Part shown: piece by piece, positions 1-7,718 of the stretch
Numbering within the stretch: the first letter of the stretch is position 1
Layout: each line of letters starts with the position of its first letter
From: Tritonibacter aquimaris
GTDB taxonomy: Bacteria > Pseudomonadota > Alphaproteobacteria > Rhodobacterales > Rhodobacteraceae
Length of the DNA stretch: 64,000 nucleotides
Reading direction: 5' to 3'
Assembly (NCBI RefSeq): GCF_009617595.1
Contig: NZ_WIXK01000011.1
Location: forward strand, 28,899-92,898
Notes under the pieces: model-generated
Told to the model about the DNA's origin: nothing
The model's input: the letters and a program-made list of their open reading frames with translations, nothing else
Databases searched by the model: none
Made by a program: the position numbers and the translations under genes

Positions 1-162
1 GAATTCCCCGCTGAATCCCTGTGGGGCATTTGAATTTGTGATGCAAATCTCATAAGGCTCCTCTATACCGAAGCCACTTTGGCTCGGGGCTGGCGATCCT
101 CGCGAAATTCATTATGTGGAGCGGGCATGTCCCAGATCCCTTTGTTAGATGTTTGAAATGCA

Positions 163-1023
163 ATGAGTGCCCCATCCGATCTTTTATATGCCGCTCATTT
201 CGGCATGACAGAGCGCCCGTTTTCACTGGTGCCCGATCCTGCCTATCTGTTTTGGTCCAAAGAGCATAAACGTGCCTTTGCGGTGCTGGAATATGCGCTG
301 TTCACCCAGGCCCCGATTGCGCTGGTCACCGGTGAAATTGGCGCGGGCAAAACCACATTGCTGCAGGAGCTGCTGTCGCGTCTTGGCAATGATGTCACCG
401 TGGGGCTGGTCTCCAATGCGCAGGGCGGCCGCGGTGAGCTGATCCAATGGATCCTCAATGCGCTTTATGTAAAAACCGCGCCCGAGGCCTCTTATGTGGA
501 AATGTTTCAGGCGCTGCAGGATCACCTGCTGACCGAATATGCCAATGGGCGTCGGGTGGTTTTGGTGTTTGATGAGGCGCAGAACCTTTCGATGGAAGGG
601 CTCGAAGAGCTGCGCATGCTCACCAATATCAACTCGAACAAAGATGTTCTGGTGCAGCTGGTGCTGGTGGGTCAGCCCGAGCTGCGCGATATGGTGATGA
701 ACCCCAAGCTGGAACAGCTGTTTCAGCGCATTGCCTCCAATTATCATCTCTCCAAGATGAGCCGGAGCACAATGGAAGACTATATTCGCCACCGGCTCAA
801 GATTGCGGGTGGTTCCGGTGAAGAATTCGACCCGGAAGTGTTTGATCTGATTTTTGCCGAGACCGGGGGCACCCCCCGTCTGGTCAATCAGCTGTGTGAT
901 TTTTCCTTGCTGTATGCCTGGAGCTCGGAAGAGCCCAAGGTCAGCCTGGATACTGTAACTCAATTGCTCGATGACGGCGTCTATATGCGCCGTACGCGCC
1001 CCTCCAAAGAGGAAGCTGTCTAA
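163..1023 (+). CDS. ExeA/GspA-like AAA ATPase of the exopolysaccharide cluster
   Basis: A 286-residue cytoplasmic P-loop ATPase. Walker A is GEIGAGKTT at about residues 57-65 and Walker B is VLVFDEAQN at about 134-142, followed by the ExeA-type C-terminal region with LFQRIASNYHL and a GGTPRLVNQLC segment. Proteins of this family accompany Wzz-type chain-length factors and BY-kinases in exopolysaccharide and exosortase-linked loci, where the exact role is unsettled; it may power or regulate assembly. The stop directly abuts the ATG of the wzz-like gene, so they form one operon with the tyrosine kinase. The 162 bases upstream hold no gene and should contain the promoter. The family call is secure, the specific function is inferred. 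Confidence 0.88.
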   Translation: MSAPSDLLYAAHFGMTERPFSLVPDPAYLFWSKEHKRAFAVLEYALFTQAPIALVTGEIGAGKTTLLQELLSRLGNDVTVGLVSNAQGGRGELIQWILNALYVKTAPEASYVEMFQALQDHLLTEYANGRRVVLVFDEAQNLSMEGLEELRMLTNINSNKDVLVQLVLVGQPELRDMVMNPKLEQLFQRIASNYHLSKMSRSTMEDYIRHRLKIAGGSGEEFDPEVFDLIFAETGGTPRLVNQLCDFSLLYAWSSEEPKVSLDTVTQLLDDGVYMRRTRPSKEEAV

Positions 1024-2583
1024 ATGGACAACATCCGCTATTATTTTTCGATTTTCCGCCGTCGGTTTTCCTATTTCCTGATTGTGGCTATGGTGATCTC
1101 TGCCGCTTCAATCATTGCGGCCATGTCGCTGCCCCCGGCCTATGAAAGCCGTGCGGTTCTGGTGATGGAAAGCCCGCAGATCCCGGAGGAGCTGGCGGCT
1201 TCGACGGTGCAGGCCCCGGCTTATCAGCAGTTGCAGCTGGTGCAGCAACACCTGCTGGCGCGCGAAAACATGTTGGATGTGGCCTATAAGCTGAAGGCCT
1301 TCCCCAAAATCGATGAGATGAACCCGGATGCGATTGTTGCGGCCATGCGCGCCCGCACCACCATTCGCGCCAAAGGGGCCCGCCGCGGCGAAGCGCCGAT
1401 CATGACCATCCAGTTTGAGGCGTCTAATCCACGTATCGCGGCGGGGGTGCTGAATGATTATCTGGTGCTGATCCAGGCCCGCGACGCTGAATTCCGCCGG
1501 GGCCGTTCTGGTGAAACGCTGGATTTCTTTGTCCGCGAAGTGGACCGTCTGAGCGCCGCATTGGATGCGCAAAGCAAACGCATTCTGGAGTTCAAACAGA
1601 AAAACAGCGGCGCGCTGCCCGAAAGCCTTGAATTCCGCCTGTCGCAGCAATCCGTGTTTCAGGACCGCATCACCCAGGTGGATCGCGATGTTTCTGATCT
1701 CAACAGCCAGCGCGACCGGCTGAAACAGCTCTATGAGCTGACCGGCAATGTGGAAACACCGCTGGACCGGCGCAAGACCCCGGAAGAAGCTGCGCTGGAA
1801 GCGGCCGAAAATGAGCTGGCAGATGCGCTGGCGATCTATTCCGCCACCAACCCGCGGGTAAAAGTGCTGCAAGCCCGGGTCGACCGGTTGCTGCAATCGG
1901 TCAGCGTTGCGGCGCAGGCCAATCTCAACGAAGAAGATGGTGACACCTCCAACACCGAGCAGCTGCCCGCAGTCCTGGCTGTACAGCTGAGCGAAGTGGA
2001 CAGCCGTGTTGCCGCGCTGATGGAGCAGAAGATCCAGGCGCAGGAACGGCTGAAACTCCTGGATGCTTCGATTTCGCGCACCCCTGAGGTCTCCATTGTC
2101 CTGGAAGAAATGGAGCGCGAATATGGGGCGCTGGAAGGTCAATACGCCCAGGCGCAGGATCGTCTGGCCAAGGCTCAGACCGGTGATCAGATCGAAACCC
2201 GCGCCCGCGGTCAGCGTCTGTCGGTGATCGAACAGCCCTCTGTGCCAACCCAGCCCACCAAACCCAACCGGATCATGATTGCCGGCGGCGGCACCAGCTT
2301 TGGTATCTTGCTTGGTCTTGGCCTGATTGTGCTGCTGGAGATGCTGAATTCCGCGCCGCGTCGGCCGGAAGATATTGTCAGCAAGCTTGGCATTACCCCA
2401 TTGACCACCATTCCCTATGTGCAAACCCAGGGTCAGCAAGTGCGCCTGCGCCTGCGCCGCATCGTGATTGCCCTGCTGATTGCCCTTGGGGTGCCTACAG
2501 CCATTTATATGGTGCATATTCACTATCTGCCGCTGGATCTGATTGCAGATAAAATCATGAACAAACTGGGGGTCCGCTGGTGA
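1024..2583 (+). CDS. Wzz/GumC-family polysaccharide chain-length determinant
   Basis: 519 residues with the polysaccharide co-polymerase layout: an N-terminal membrane segment near residues 15-36, a long periplasmic region rich in predicted coiled coil (about 150-400, with many Q/E/R/L heptads), and a second membrane segment near 418-440 preceded by the proline-rich stretch EQPSVPTQPTKPNR. A third hydrophobic stretch near 478-500 lies at the C-terminus. There is no fused kinase domain; a BY-kinase is encoded separately 43 bases downstream. The start follows the upstream stop with no gap. It probably sets polymer length and bridges to the outer-membrane exporter, for which the Wza-like protein at 24308-25429 is a candidate. 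Confidence 0.9.
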   Translation: MDNIRYYFSIFRRRFSYFLIVAMVISAASIIAAMSLPPAYESRAVLVMESPQIPEELAASTVQAPAYQQLQLVQQHLLARENMLDVAYKLKAFPKIDEMNPDAIVAAMRARTTIRAKGARRGEAPIMTIQFEASNPRIAAGVLNDYLVLIQARDAEFRRGRSGETLDFFVREVDRLSAALDAQSKRILEFKQKNSGALPESLEFRLSQQSVFQDRITQVDRDVSDLNSQRDRLKQLYELTGNVETPLDRRKTPEEAALEAAENELADALAIYSATNPRVKVLQARVDRLLQSVSVAAQANLNEEDGDTSNTEQLPAVLAVQLSEVDSRVAALMEQKIQAQERLKLLDASISRTPEVSIVLEEMEREYGALEGQYAQAQDRLAKAQTGDQIETRARGQRLSVIEQPSVPTQPTKPNRIMIAGGGTSFGILLGLGLIVLLEMLNSAPRRPEDIVSKLGITPLTTIPYVQTQGQQVRLRLRRIVIALLIALGVPTAIYMVHIHYLPLDLIADKIMNKLGVRW

Positions 2584-2626
2584 TCTTGCTTCTCCAGCAC
2601 CATCATCCAGTTCGGGAGATATAACG

Positions 2627-3466
2627 ATGGAACGTTTACAGGTTGCGATTGAAAAGGCCCGTGCACTGCGTGGCCAGACCAACCCGGTACGCGAGCGTGG
2701 CACTGTCGCTGAGATGGACGAGGCCCCTGAGCTGGGCCCGGTGGCTGAAGCCTGGGAGGCGCTGACGCCGCTCACGCTCAACAATCGCTCTTTGACGCGC
2801 AACCGCGTGCGCACCATGGATCAGGGCAGCGAAAGCGCGCCTTTTGATCTGCTGCGCACCCGCATGCTGCAACTGTGCAAACAAAACAGCTGGCGCCGGG
2901 TGGCGATTGTCTCGCCCCATGCGGCCTGCGGCAAATCCACCACCGCGCTTAATCTGGCGTTTTCGCTGGCGCGCCAGCAGGATCTGCACTCATTGGTGTT
3001 TGATTTTGATATGCGTCGTGCGGGTCTCACCAAAATGCTGGAACAGACAGTTGCCCATGATATCTCTGCGGTGCTGGAAGGCTCGGTGAGCTTTGCTGAG
3101 CAGGGTCTGCGCTATGGTGACAATGTGGGTTTTGGGCTTGGCGGCAGCTCCAAGGTGAAAAACCCCTCGGAAATCCTGCAAAGCCAGCAGACCAAAGCGG
3201 TGCTCGATGAGATTGAAGCCAGCTATCAGCCCGATCTGATGCTGTTTGATATGCCGCCGCTTCTGGCCAGTGACGACAATTTTGGCTTTTTGCAGAATGT
3301 GGACTGCGCCCTGATTATGGTCGCGGCCGAGGAAACCCGCATGTCGCAGATCGATCTGGCGGAACGCCAGGTGGCTGAGCTGACCAATGTGATGGGGGTG
3401 GTGCTGAACAAATGCCGCCACACGGCGCATTCGCAACATGCTTATGATTACAACTATTATTACTGA
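2627..3466 (+). CDS. CpsD/CapB-type BY-kinase (exopolysaccharide tyrosine autokinase)
   Basis: 279 residues. Walker A (HAACGKSTTALNLA) lies near residues 96-109, the BY-kinase Walker A' (LVFDFDMRRAG) near 123-133 and Walker B (DLMLFDMPP) near 203-211. The C-terminus is a tyrosine cluster, YDYNYYY, the expected autophosphorylation tail. It would form a split kinase with the upstream Wzz-like protein and control polymerisation and export by cyclic phosphorylation. The start ATG at 2627 follows a GGGAG ribosome site about 10 bases upstream. It is the last gene of the 0.16-3.5 kb operon; a 150-base inverted-repeat-bounded spacer follows. Confidence 0.9.
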   Translation: MERLQVAIEKARALRGQTNPVRERGTVAEMDEAPELGPVAEAWEALTPLTLNNRSLTRNRVRTMDQGSESAPFDLLRTRMLQLCKQNSWRRVAIVSPHAACGKSTTALNLAFSLARQQDLHSLVFDFDMRRAGLTKMLEQTVAHDISAVLEGSVSFAEQGLRYGDNVGFGLGGSSKVKNPSEILQSQQTKAVLDEIEASYQPDLMLFDMPPLLASDDNFGFLQNVDCALIMVAAEETRMSQIDLAERQVAELTNVMGVVLNKCRHTAHSQHAYDYNYYY

Positions 3467-3612
3467 GGCAGACAACTGAGCCAGGGGCCTGGTCGCAGCA
3501 CACATCTGTTGCCCTCGCCGGGCGGCGCAGCTGTGCCACAGGCCAGGGCGGGGACCAACTTTGGCAAACACGCATGGCGCAACCAAGGTTTAGCCCAGCT
3601 TATCTGCCTCAG
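3463..3612. repeat. Inverted-repeat-bounded spacer, possible MITE
   Basis: CTGAGGCAGA at 3463-3472 is matched perfectly in inverted orientation by TCTGCCTCAG at 3603-3612, and similarity extends imperfectly inward for about ten more bases. The left repeat overlaps the stop codon of the BY-kinase gene. No coding sequence and no clear target-site duplication are visible. It may be a small non-autonomous element or a large hairpin between two genes; the sequence alone does not decide. Confidence 0.35.
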
Positions 3613-3656
3613 CCTGTATTTTAAGAGTCAGGCAAATGTCTGGGAGACATGTGACA

Positions 3657-4901
3657 ATGGGTGAAAAAGCCAAGACAAACCAGGTGCACTCACCGCTGTT
3701 GTGCCTTGGATGTGGCGTGTGTCGCTATGTCTGCGACAAATCCGAAGTGACCATGGTGGATGTAGACCATGTAGGGCGGCGGCCTTTGTTTTCTCCAGAT
3801 CTGAGCGCGCGCTCCAAACGCCTATCGCATGCGGTCTGCCCTTCGGTCTCAGCTGATTTTGGCCAGCTCAAACGCTTGCCCGATTATGAACCAGCAGTCG
3901 ACAAAGTGACGGAACGCAACTGGGGGGCAATCACCGGCATTTGGGAAGGCCACGCAACCGATGAAGAGATCCGGTTCAAAGGCAGCTCTGGTGGCGCGCT
4001 GACAGCCATTTCGCTCTATTGTCTGACCGAGCTTGGCCATCACGGCGTCCTTCATACCGGTGAAGACATCGATGACCCCATTCGCAACAAGACGCGCATG
4101 TCGCATTCGCGCGCGGATCTGCTCGCGGCTGTGGGCTCGCGTTATTCACCAGCGGCCATCTGCGAAGGTTTGGAACATGTGGAAACGGCACCCGCACCCT
4201 GTGTGGTGATTGGCAAACCGGTTGAAATCGTCGCCACCCGCAACGCTATGGAAGCCTTTCCGGCGCTGAAAGAAAAAGTGGGCGTCACGCTATCGTTTTT
4301 CTGTGCGGAAACGCCGCCCACATTGGCCACCCGCAAGCTGATGGAGAAGTTCGACGTCCCCGAGGACAGTTTGGAAACCCTGCGCTATCGTGGGTATGGC
4401 TGGCCTGGGTATTTCACCACCCGCAACAGCGCAGAAGAGCCGCGCCAGCACTGGATCTATCAGCGCAGCTGGGCATTTTTGCAGAAATTCCGCCCCTGGG
4501 CGACACAGCTTTGGCCAGATGGATCTGGTGAGCTGGCTGATATTTCATGTGGCGATCCCTGGTATGAGGAACCGGATGGCGAAAACCCCGGCTTTTCGTT
4601 GATTGTGGCCCGCACCAAACGGGGCAAGGAGATCATCGAAGGCGCAATTGCGGCGGGCTATCTGCAGGCCACCCCGGCAGAAACCTGGAAGCTTGATAAA
4701 TCCCAGGAAGGCTTGCTGCGCAAAAAAGGCGCGGTCTGGGGACGGCGCCTGATGCACCGGCTGTTTTTCCTACCCAATACCAAGTTCAAGGGTCTTGACC
4801 TGTTTGGCATCTGGCTGACCCTGTCGCGCCGGGAGAAAATAGGCTCAACCATCGGTACTGCCCGCCGCATTCTTAAGGGCAAACCCTGGTCAAAGCCCTG
4901 A
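3657..4901 (+). CDS. Coenzyme F420 hydrogenase/dehydrogenase beta-subunit family 4Fe-4S protein
   Basis: 414 residues from ATG 3657, chosen because GGGAG ends about 10 bases upstream; an in-frame ATG at 3636 lacks such a site. The N-terminus carries CLGCGVCRYVC (Cys16, 19, 22, 26), with a further Cys-Pro at about residue 61, a ferredoxin-like 4Fe-4S cluster. The rest matches the FrhB-like N- and C-terminal domains, including FKGSSGGALTAIS and a late CGDPWYEE segment. Relatives are common in polysaccharide loci beside pyruvyltransferases and nitroreductases, where they are not thought to use F420 as methanogens do; a redox step on a sugar or its pyruvyl group is a guess. A pyruvyltransferase-nitroreductase fusion at 60182-62896 is the likely functional partner class. 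Confidence 0.82.
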   Translation: MGEKAKTNQVHSPLLCLGCGVCRYVCDKSEVTMVDVDHVGRRPLFSPDLSARSKRLSHAVCPSVSADFGQLKRLPDYEPAVDKVTERNWGAITGIWEGHATDEEIRFKGSSGGALTAISLYCLTELGHHGVLHTGEDIDDPIRNKTRMSHSRADLLAAVGSRYSPAAICEGLEHVETAPAPCVVIGKPVEIVATRNAMEAFPALKEKVGVTLSFFCAETPPTLATRKLMEKFDVPEDSLETLRYRGYGWPGYFTTRNSAEEPRQHWIYQRSWAFLQKFRPWATQLWPDGSGELADISCGDPWYEEPDGENPGFSLIVARTKRGKEIIEGAIAAGYLQATPAETWKLDKSQEGLLRKKGAVWGRRLMHRLFFLPNTKFKGLDLFGIWLTLSRREKIGSTIGTARRILKGKPWSKP

Positions 4902-4932
4902 CTTTAAACGCTGATTGTAAAACCGTATAGAA

Positions 4933-4960
4933 ATGGGCCACCCCGGATAGGGCGGCCCAT
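4933..4960. terminator. Bidirectional hairpin between convergent genes
   Basis: ATGGGCC (4933-4939) pairs with GGCCCAT (4954-4960), with further C/G pairing inside a short loop. AATATTTT follows on the plus strand. It sits between the stops of the Fe-S protein gene and the spondin-domain gene, so it can serve both. Confidence 0.65.
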
Positions 4961-4995
4961 AATATTTTCACAGCTGCTACAGCCAGCTGGAGCGC

Positions 4996-5859
4996 TTAGG
5001 CGCGTTTAGATGTGCTGCGGGCTTTGCGGCGGGCGGCAAAGCCACCAAAGGCAAGACCAGACAGCAGCAATGCGCCGCCCGCTGGCAGCGGCACCGGTGC
5101 AACCACCTCTTCGATGGTGATGGTGGCAATGTTGAACAGGCCCGCATTGCTGGCATCGGCAAAGAAGCTTGGGGGTGCAAGTTCCGGATCAATATTGAAG
5201 CCCGCAACCGTTGTGGTGCCCAAAAACTCTTCCAGTGCTGCAAAACCTGCGCTTGCCACCCCGTCGGTGTCGACACCACCCGGCGCGTTAGAGCCTGCAA
5301 TAAAGGCCGCGCCACCAGAAACATCGGCGTTGTTTTCTTCGGTGCCCGCATCAAATACCTGCAGCCCGGTGATATTGATGGTCTGTGGACCAACAAAGCT
5401 GCCGTCATCATTGAACAGATCATAGGCCAGCGCATTGTCATTGGCGACGAACAGATCGTTTGACGGGATGATCATCGACAGGAAGCTGAAATAGCGCTGG
5501 TTGGCAATATCGGTGATATCCACCTCGGCGCTGGCGCTTTCGCCGCCAAAGATCGGGCGACCATTGGCAATTACAGCAGCTGTTGAGCCGGGCAATGCCG
5601 CTTCGCGCTCGGCGCGCACCGCCGCCGGGCTGCCCAGTTCAGCCAGGGTTTCCACACCAGCAGAGACCTCTTCGCCCAGTGTCACAGTGTCAAAGCTGCC
5701 ATTGTGAAACGCGCCATAAACCGGGGTCAGGGCAAAACCTGCATCATTGCCGTTGGCGGCAGCGTTTTGGTTGTTGGTGACGGTGATGCGCAGCGTTGTG
5801 GCACCTGCAGGCAGCGCCAGCATGGTGGTGGTAGCAAGGATTGCGGTCAGTAACTTCAT
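4996..5859 (-). CDS. Spondin-domain secreted protein with VPLPA-CTERM sorting tail
   Basis: 287 residues. A Sec signal peptide (MKLLTAILATTTMLALPAGA) precedes a spondin_N-type domain, recognised from TVTNNQNAAANGNDAG, AFHNGSFDTVTLGEE and a SMIIPSNDLFVANDN segment. The C-terminus from about residue 256 is VPLPAGGALLLSG, then a hydrophobic stretch and an Arg/Lys-rich end (AARRKARSTSKRA). This VPLPA-motif/membrane/basic arrangement is the exosortase substrate tail of Rhodobacteraceae. The protein is probably exported, cut and attached or released together with surface polysaccharide. No exosortase gene lies in the window. A CtrA-like box lies about 190 bases upstream of the start. The ribosome site is GGAGAAAAACC before the ATG. 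Confidence 0.88.
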   Translation of the reverse strand: MKLLTAILATTTMLALPAGATTLRITVTNNQNAAANGNDAGFALTPVYGAFHNGSFDTVTLGEEVSAGVETLAELGSPAAVRAEREAALPGSTAAVIANGRPIFGGESASAEVDITDIANQRYFSFLSMIIPSNDLFVANDNALAYDLFNDDGSFVGPQTINITGLQVFDAGTEENNADVSGGAAFIAGSNAPGGVDTDGVASAGFAALEEFLGTTTVAGFNIDPELAPPSFFADASNAGLFNIATITIEEVVAPVPLPAGGALLLSGLAFGGFAARRKARSTSKRA

Positions 5860-6049
5860 GGTTTTTCTCCGTAAGGAACCCTGTGTGGTGGTGCCAGCGC
5901 AGCGGCCTGAAATCTGATGGTCTGTGTGGGGCAGCCCTGGCCTGTTTTTTCTACCATTGCGCTAAAACAGCTGGATACAGCCGCACCGCGCGATCAGGGT
6001 CACGTGGGATCACGTCTGAGACAGAACCGCGTGAGACCGGGCAAAAGGG

Positions 6050-6064
6050 TTAATGGGGGGTTAA
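6050..6064. promoter_or_regulatory. CtrA-like box TTAA-N7-TTAA
   Basis: TTAA at 6050-6053, seven bases, then TTAA at 6061-6064 followed by CC. This matches the full consensus of the alphaproteobacterial cell-cycle and motility regulator CtrA. It lies about 190 bases upstream of the spondin-domain gene. One exact match to an eight-base gapped motif in 64 kb can arise by chance, so regulation is a suggestion only. Confidence 0.4.
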
Positions 6065-6117
6065 CCAATGGGGGACATGAAGCAGGTGCGCGCTCTGCGG
6101 AGGTGACCACCAGAGCG

Positions 6118-6151
6118 CAAAAAAACGGGGCACCAGCTGGCACCCCGTCTT
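6118..6151 (-). terminator. Rho-independent terminator of the 184-residue VPLPA-CTERM gene
   Basis: On the minus strand, ACGGGG and CCCCGT arms flank a CCAGCTGG-centred loop and are followed by a run of seven T. It lies about 30 bases beyond the stop at 6177. Confidence 0.75.
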
Positions 6152-6176
6152 GAATTCTTGATGATTTAAAAAGCGC

Positions 6177-6731
6177 TTAGGCTTTTTTCGCCTTGCGACG
6201 GCCAGCAGCTGCCAGACCACCCAGAGCGCCAACCAGCAGGAAGCCAGCTGCAGGCAGCGGAACCGGTGCTACTGCTGCGTCGGTGGAAACGATCTGTGCG
6301 GTGTAGCTTTCTGCGCCACCCAGAGCAACGGTGTCAAATGCCAGCAGTGCTACGGTGTCTTCGAAACCAGCTGCGCTCAGAACGCCGGTTGCAGTGAACT
6401 GACCTTCGTTGTCGTCGAAATCAGCGAAATCAGTCGCGGAGAAGGTGAAACCGCCGGTTACGATGGTCCAGATGGTTTGACCAACTTGCGAGAAGTCGAT
6501 GTCAGAAACCAGAGCAACAGAGTTCGGGTTCACAACAGCCAGGGTGCCGGAACCGTTTTGCGCGGAGCTGGTGCCAGCAAAAGTAACGTTACCGTTAGAT
6601 GCGAAGGTGCTCGCGTCCAGGTCGATACCACCGGTGATCTGAACGTTGCCGCTGATGGTTGCTGCGTGTGCAGAAACGGCTGCCAGAGAAAGTGCTGCTG
6701 CTGCTGCGACGACTTTGATATTTTTCAACAT
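6177..6731 (-). CDS. Small secreted VPLPA-CTERM sorting-domain protein
   Basis: 184 residues. A signal peptide (MLKNIKVVAAAAALSLAAVSAHA) is followed by a serine/threonine/glycine-rich beta-type body of no recognised family, with the repeated flavour of surface or matrix proteins (for example SGNVQITGGIDLDAS and AQNGSGTLAVVNPNS). From residue 157 the tail is VPLPAAGFLLVGALGG, then small hydrophobic residues and GRRKAKKA, an exosortase signal closely like that of the neighbour at 4996-5859. Codon use is strongly biased and the gene has its own terminator, which suggests high expression as a single gene. Its function beyond being an anchored or polysaccharide-linked surface protein is unknown. 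Confidence 0.85.
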   Translation of the reverse strand: MLKNIKVVAAAAALSLAAVSAHAATISGNVQITGGIDLDASTFASNGNVTFAGTSSAQNGSGTLAVVNPNSVALVSDIDFSQVGQTIWTIVTGGFTFSATDFADFDDNEGQFTATGVLSAAGFEDTVALLAFDTVALGGAESYTAQIVSTDAAVAPVPLPAAGFLLVGALGGLAAAGRRKAKKA

Positions 6732-7217
6732 AACTACCCCTAAGGTTTTTACAAAAGTAAGGCATCCGAAAATACGAACGCGCTAAGGTCTTCCAAGAGT
6801 TCATTAACTAATGGGATCTTCTTTGCAAATCGCAGATGTGGCCTTGGGTAAGATTAGTTGCGAATTTGTGGTAAAAAACAGGCGTATTTGCCAAAAACAC
6901 ACAGAGACAAGGGGGAACAATCGCTCGTTGAGATCAAGATTGACGACGGTTTGAGATCAATCTTCTGCATCTGCACAATTGGTAGCTGAGGATACGAATC
7001 AATGGGAGGTTTCGCGATTTTCATATTTGTGAATATGCAATACACATCGCCTGATAAATGCGTAAAAAGCAATTTAATGCCCCCATGCGGCGATGCAGCA
7101 TTCGAGGGTAAGCAACACAGGTATTGGGGGAGTTGCGACCAATCCAATGCTCGCCTGTCTCAGCATCTGCTGCGCCCACGCGGTGACGCAGGTCGTGATC
7201 CAAGCTGTGATCCGAGA
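6732..7217. other. Intergenic region, AT-richer, no gene; putative regulatory region
   Basis: About 486 bases with no convincing gene. It is upstream of the VPLPA-CTERM gene starting at 6731 and downstream of the minus-strand pssE-like gene. It holds a direct repeat TTGAGATCAA (6928-6937 and 6951-6960), a palindrome CATATT-N4-AATATG (7022-7037) and two copies of a GTTGCGA motif (6857 and 7132). Weak overlapping frames on both strands resemble no known protein. Confidence 0.6.
6928..6960. promoter_or_regulatory. Direct repeat TTGAGATCAA x2, possible activator site
   Basis: Identical ten-base copies start 23 bases apart, close to two helical turns, about 200 bases upstream of the start of the VPLPA-CTERM gene at 6731. 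The repeat unit is itself nearly palindromic (TTGA..TCAA). A regulator dimer pair could bind here. Confidence 0.4.
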
Positions 7218-7718
7218 TCAGCCGTTGTGGATGAAGCTGCTCAGCCGTTGAATAAGACGCTCTTCGGCAAAAGGCGGCACCCCGTTGCCACTGTTTTGCT
7301 GCCCGGTCTGCAAAATGCCATTCAGCTGCTGTGACAGTTCAACCGCGTTTGCCACCGCATGCAGGCCGCTGCGCGATTTGAACCGTTGCAACGTGGCTTC
7401 CTGGTGGTCGTTGCGGTGCTCCCCCAGATGGGCGCGCCGCGCCATGATCACCGTGGGCTTGCGAAATGTCATAGCGGTGATGATCGATCCCATCCCCGCA
7501 TGTCCCACCACCGCAGTGGCCGATTTGACCCGGCGGGTGAAATCATCGGGGCTGATTTTTTGGGCCCATTCAAAGTTCTGCGGGATATAACTGTTGGGAC
7601 CAATGATGCCAATCTGGCCAAAAACCTTAATATTTTTAGCATGTTCACCGCACCATTCATCCATGGCGCGGGTCAGGCGATCAAAGGGCAGCTGGGTGCC
7701 AACCGTTAAAAAGATCAT
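7218..7718 (-). CDS. PssE/EpsF-like glycosyltransferase catalytic subunit (GT28 C-terminal type)
   Basis: 166 residues from ATG 7718, whose ATGA overlaps the stop of the upstream pssD-like gene; MIFLTVGTQLPFDRL is the classic start of this family. The segment VVGHAGMGSIITAMTFRKPTVIMAR is the GT28/MurG-like UDP-sugar-binding region, followed by LGEHRNDHQ. In rhizobia PssE and PssD form a two-piece glycosyltransferase, the equivalent of Alg13-Alg14, in which this half carries the nucleotide-sugar site. In Rhizobium leguminosarum the pair adds glucuronate early in EPS unit assembly. The same substrate here is plausible because a UDP-glucose dehydrogenase lies nearby, but it is not shown. Confidence 0.85.
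   Translation of the reverse strand: MIFLTVGTQLPFDRLTRAMDEWCGEHAKNIKVFGQIGIIGPNSYIPQNFEWAQKISPDDFTRRVKSATAVVGHAGMGSIITAMTFRKPTVIMARRAHLGEHRNDHQEATLQRFKSRSGLHAVANAVELSQQLNGILQTGQQNSGNGVPPFAEERLIQRLSSFIHNG

Larger units (their letters stand above)
5860..6176. other. Intergenic region, no gene; promoter region of the spondin-domain gene
   Basis: About 317 bases without a convincing reading frame. It should hold the promoter of the minus-strand gene starting at 5859, contains a TTAA-N7-TTAA box at 6050-6064, and at its far end carries the terminator of the next minus-strand gene. Confidence 0.6.

Noticed and set aside
1108..2817. 569-residue antisense frame over the wzz-like gene
   Set aside because: Composition is His/Gln/Arg-rich and resembles no protein; it mirrors codon bias of the real gene.
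4996..5859. PEP-CTERM/exosortase A assignment for the tail
   Set aside because: The motif reads VPLPA, with no PEP, so the Rhodobacteraceae VPLPA class fits better.
7002..7334. 110-residue plus-strand frame in the VPLPA spacer
   Set aside because: Overlaps the 3' end of the pssE-like gene and lacks a ribosome site or recognisable content.
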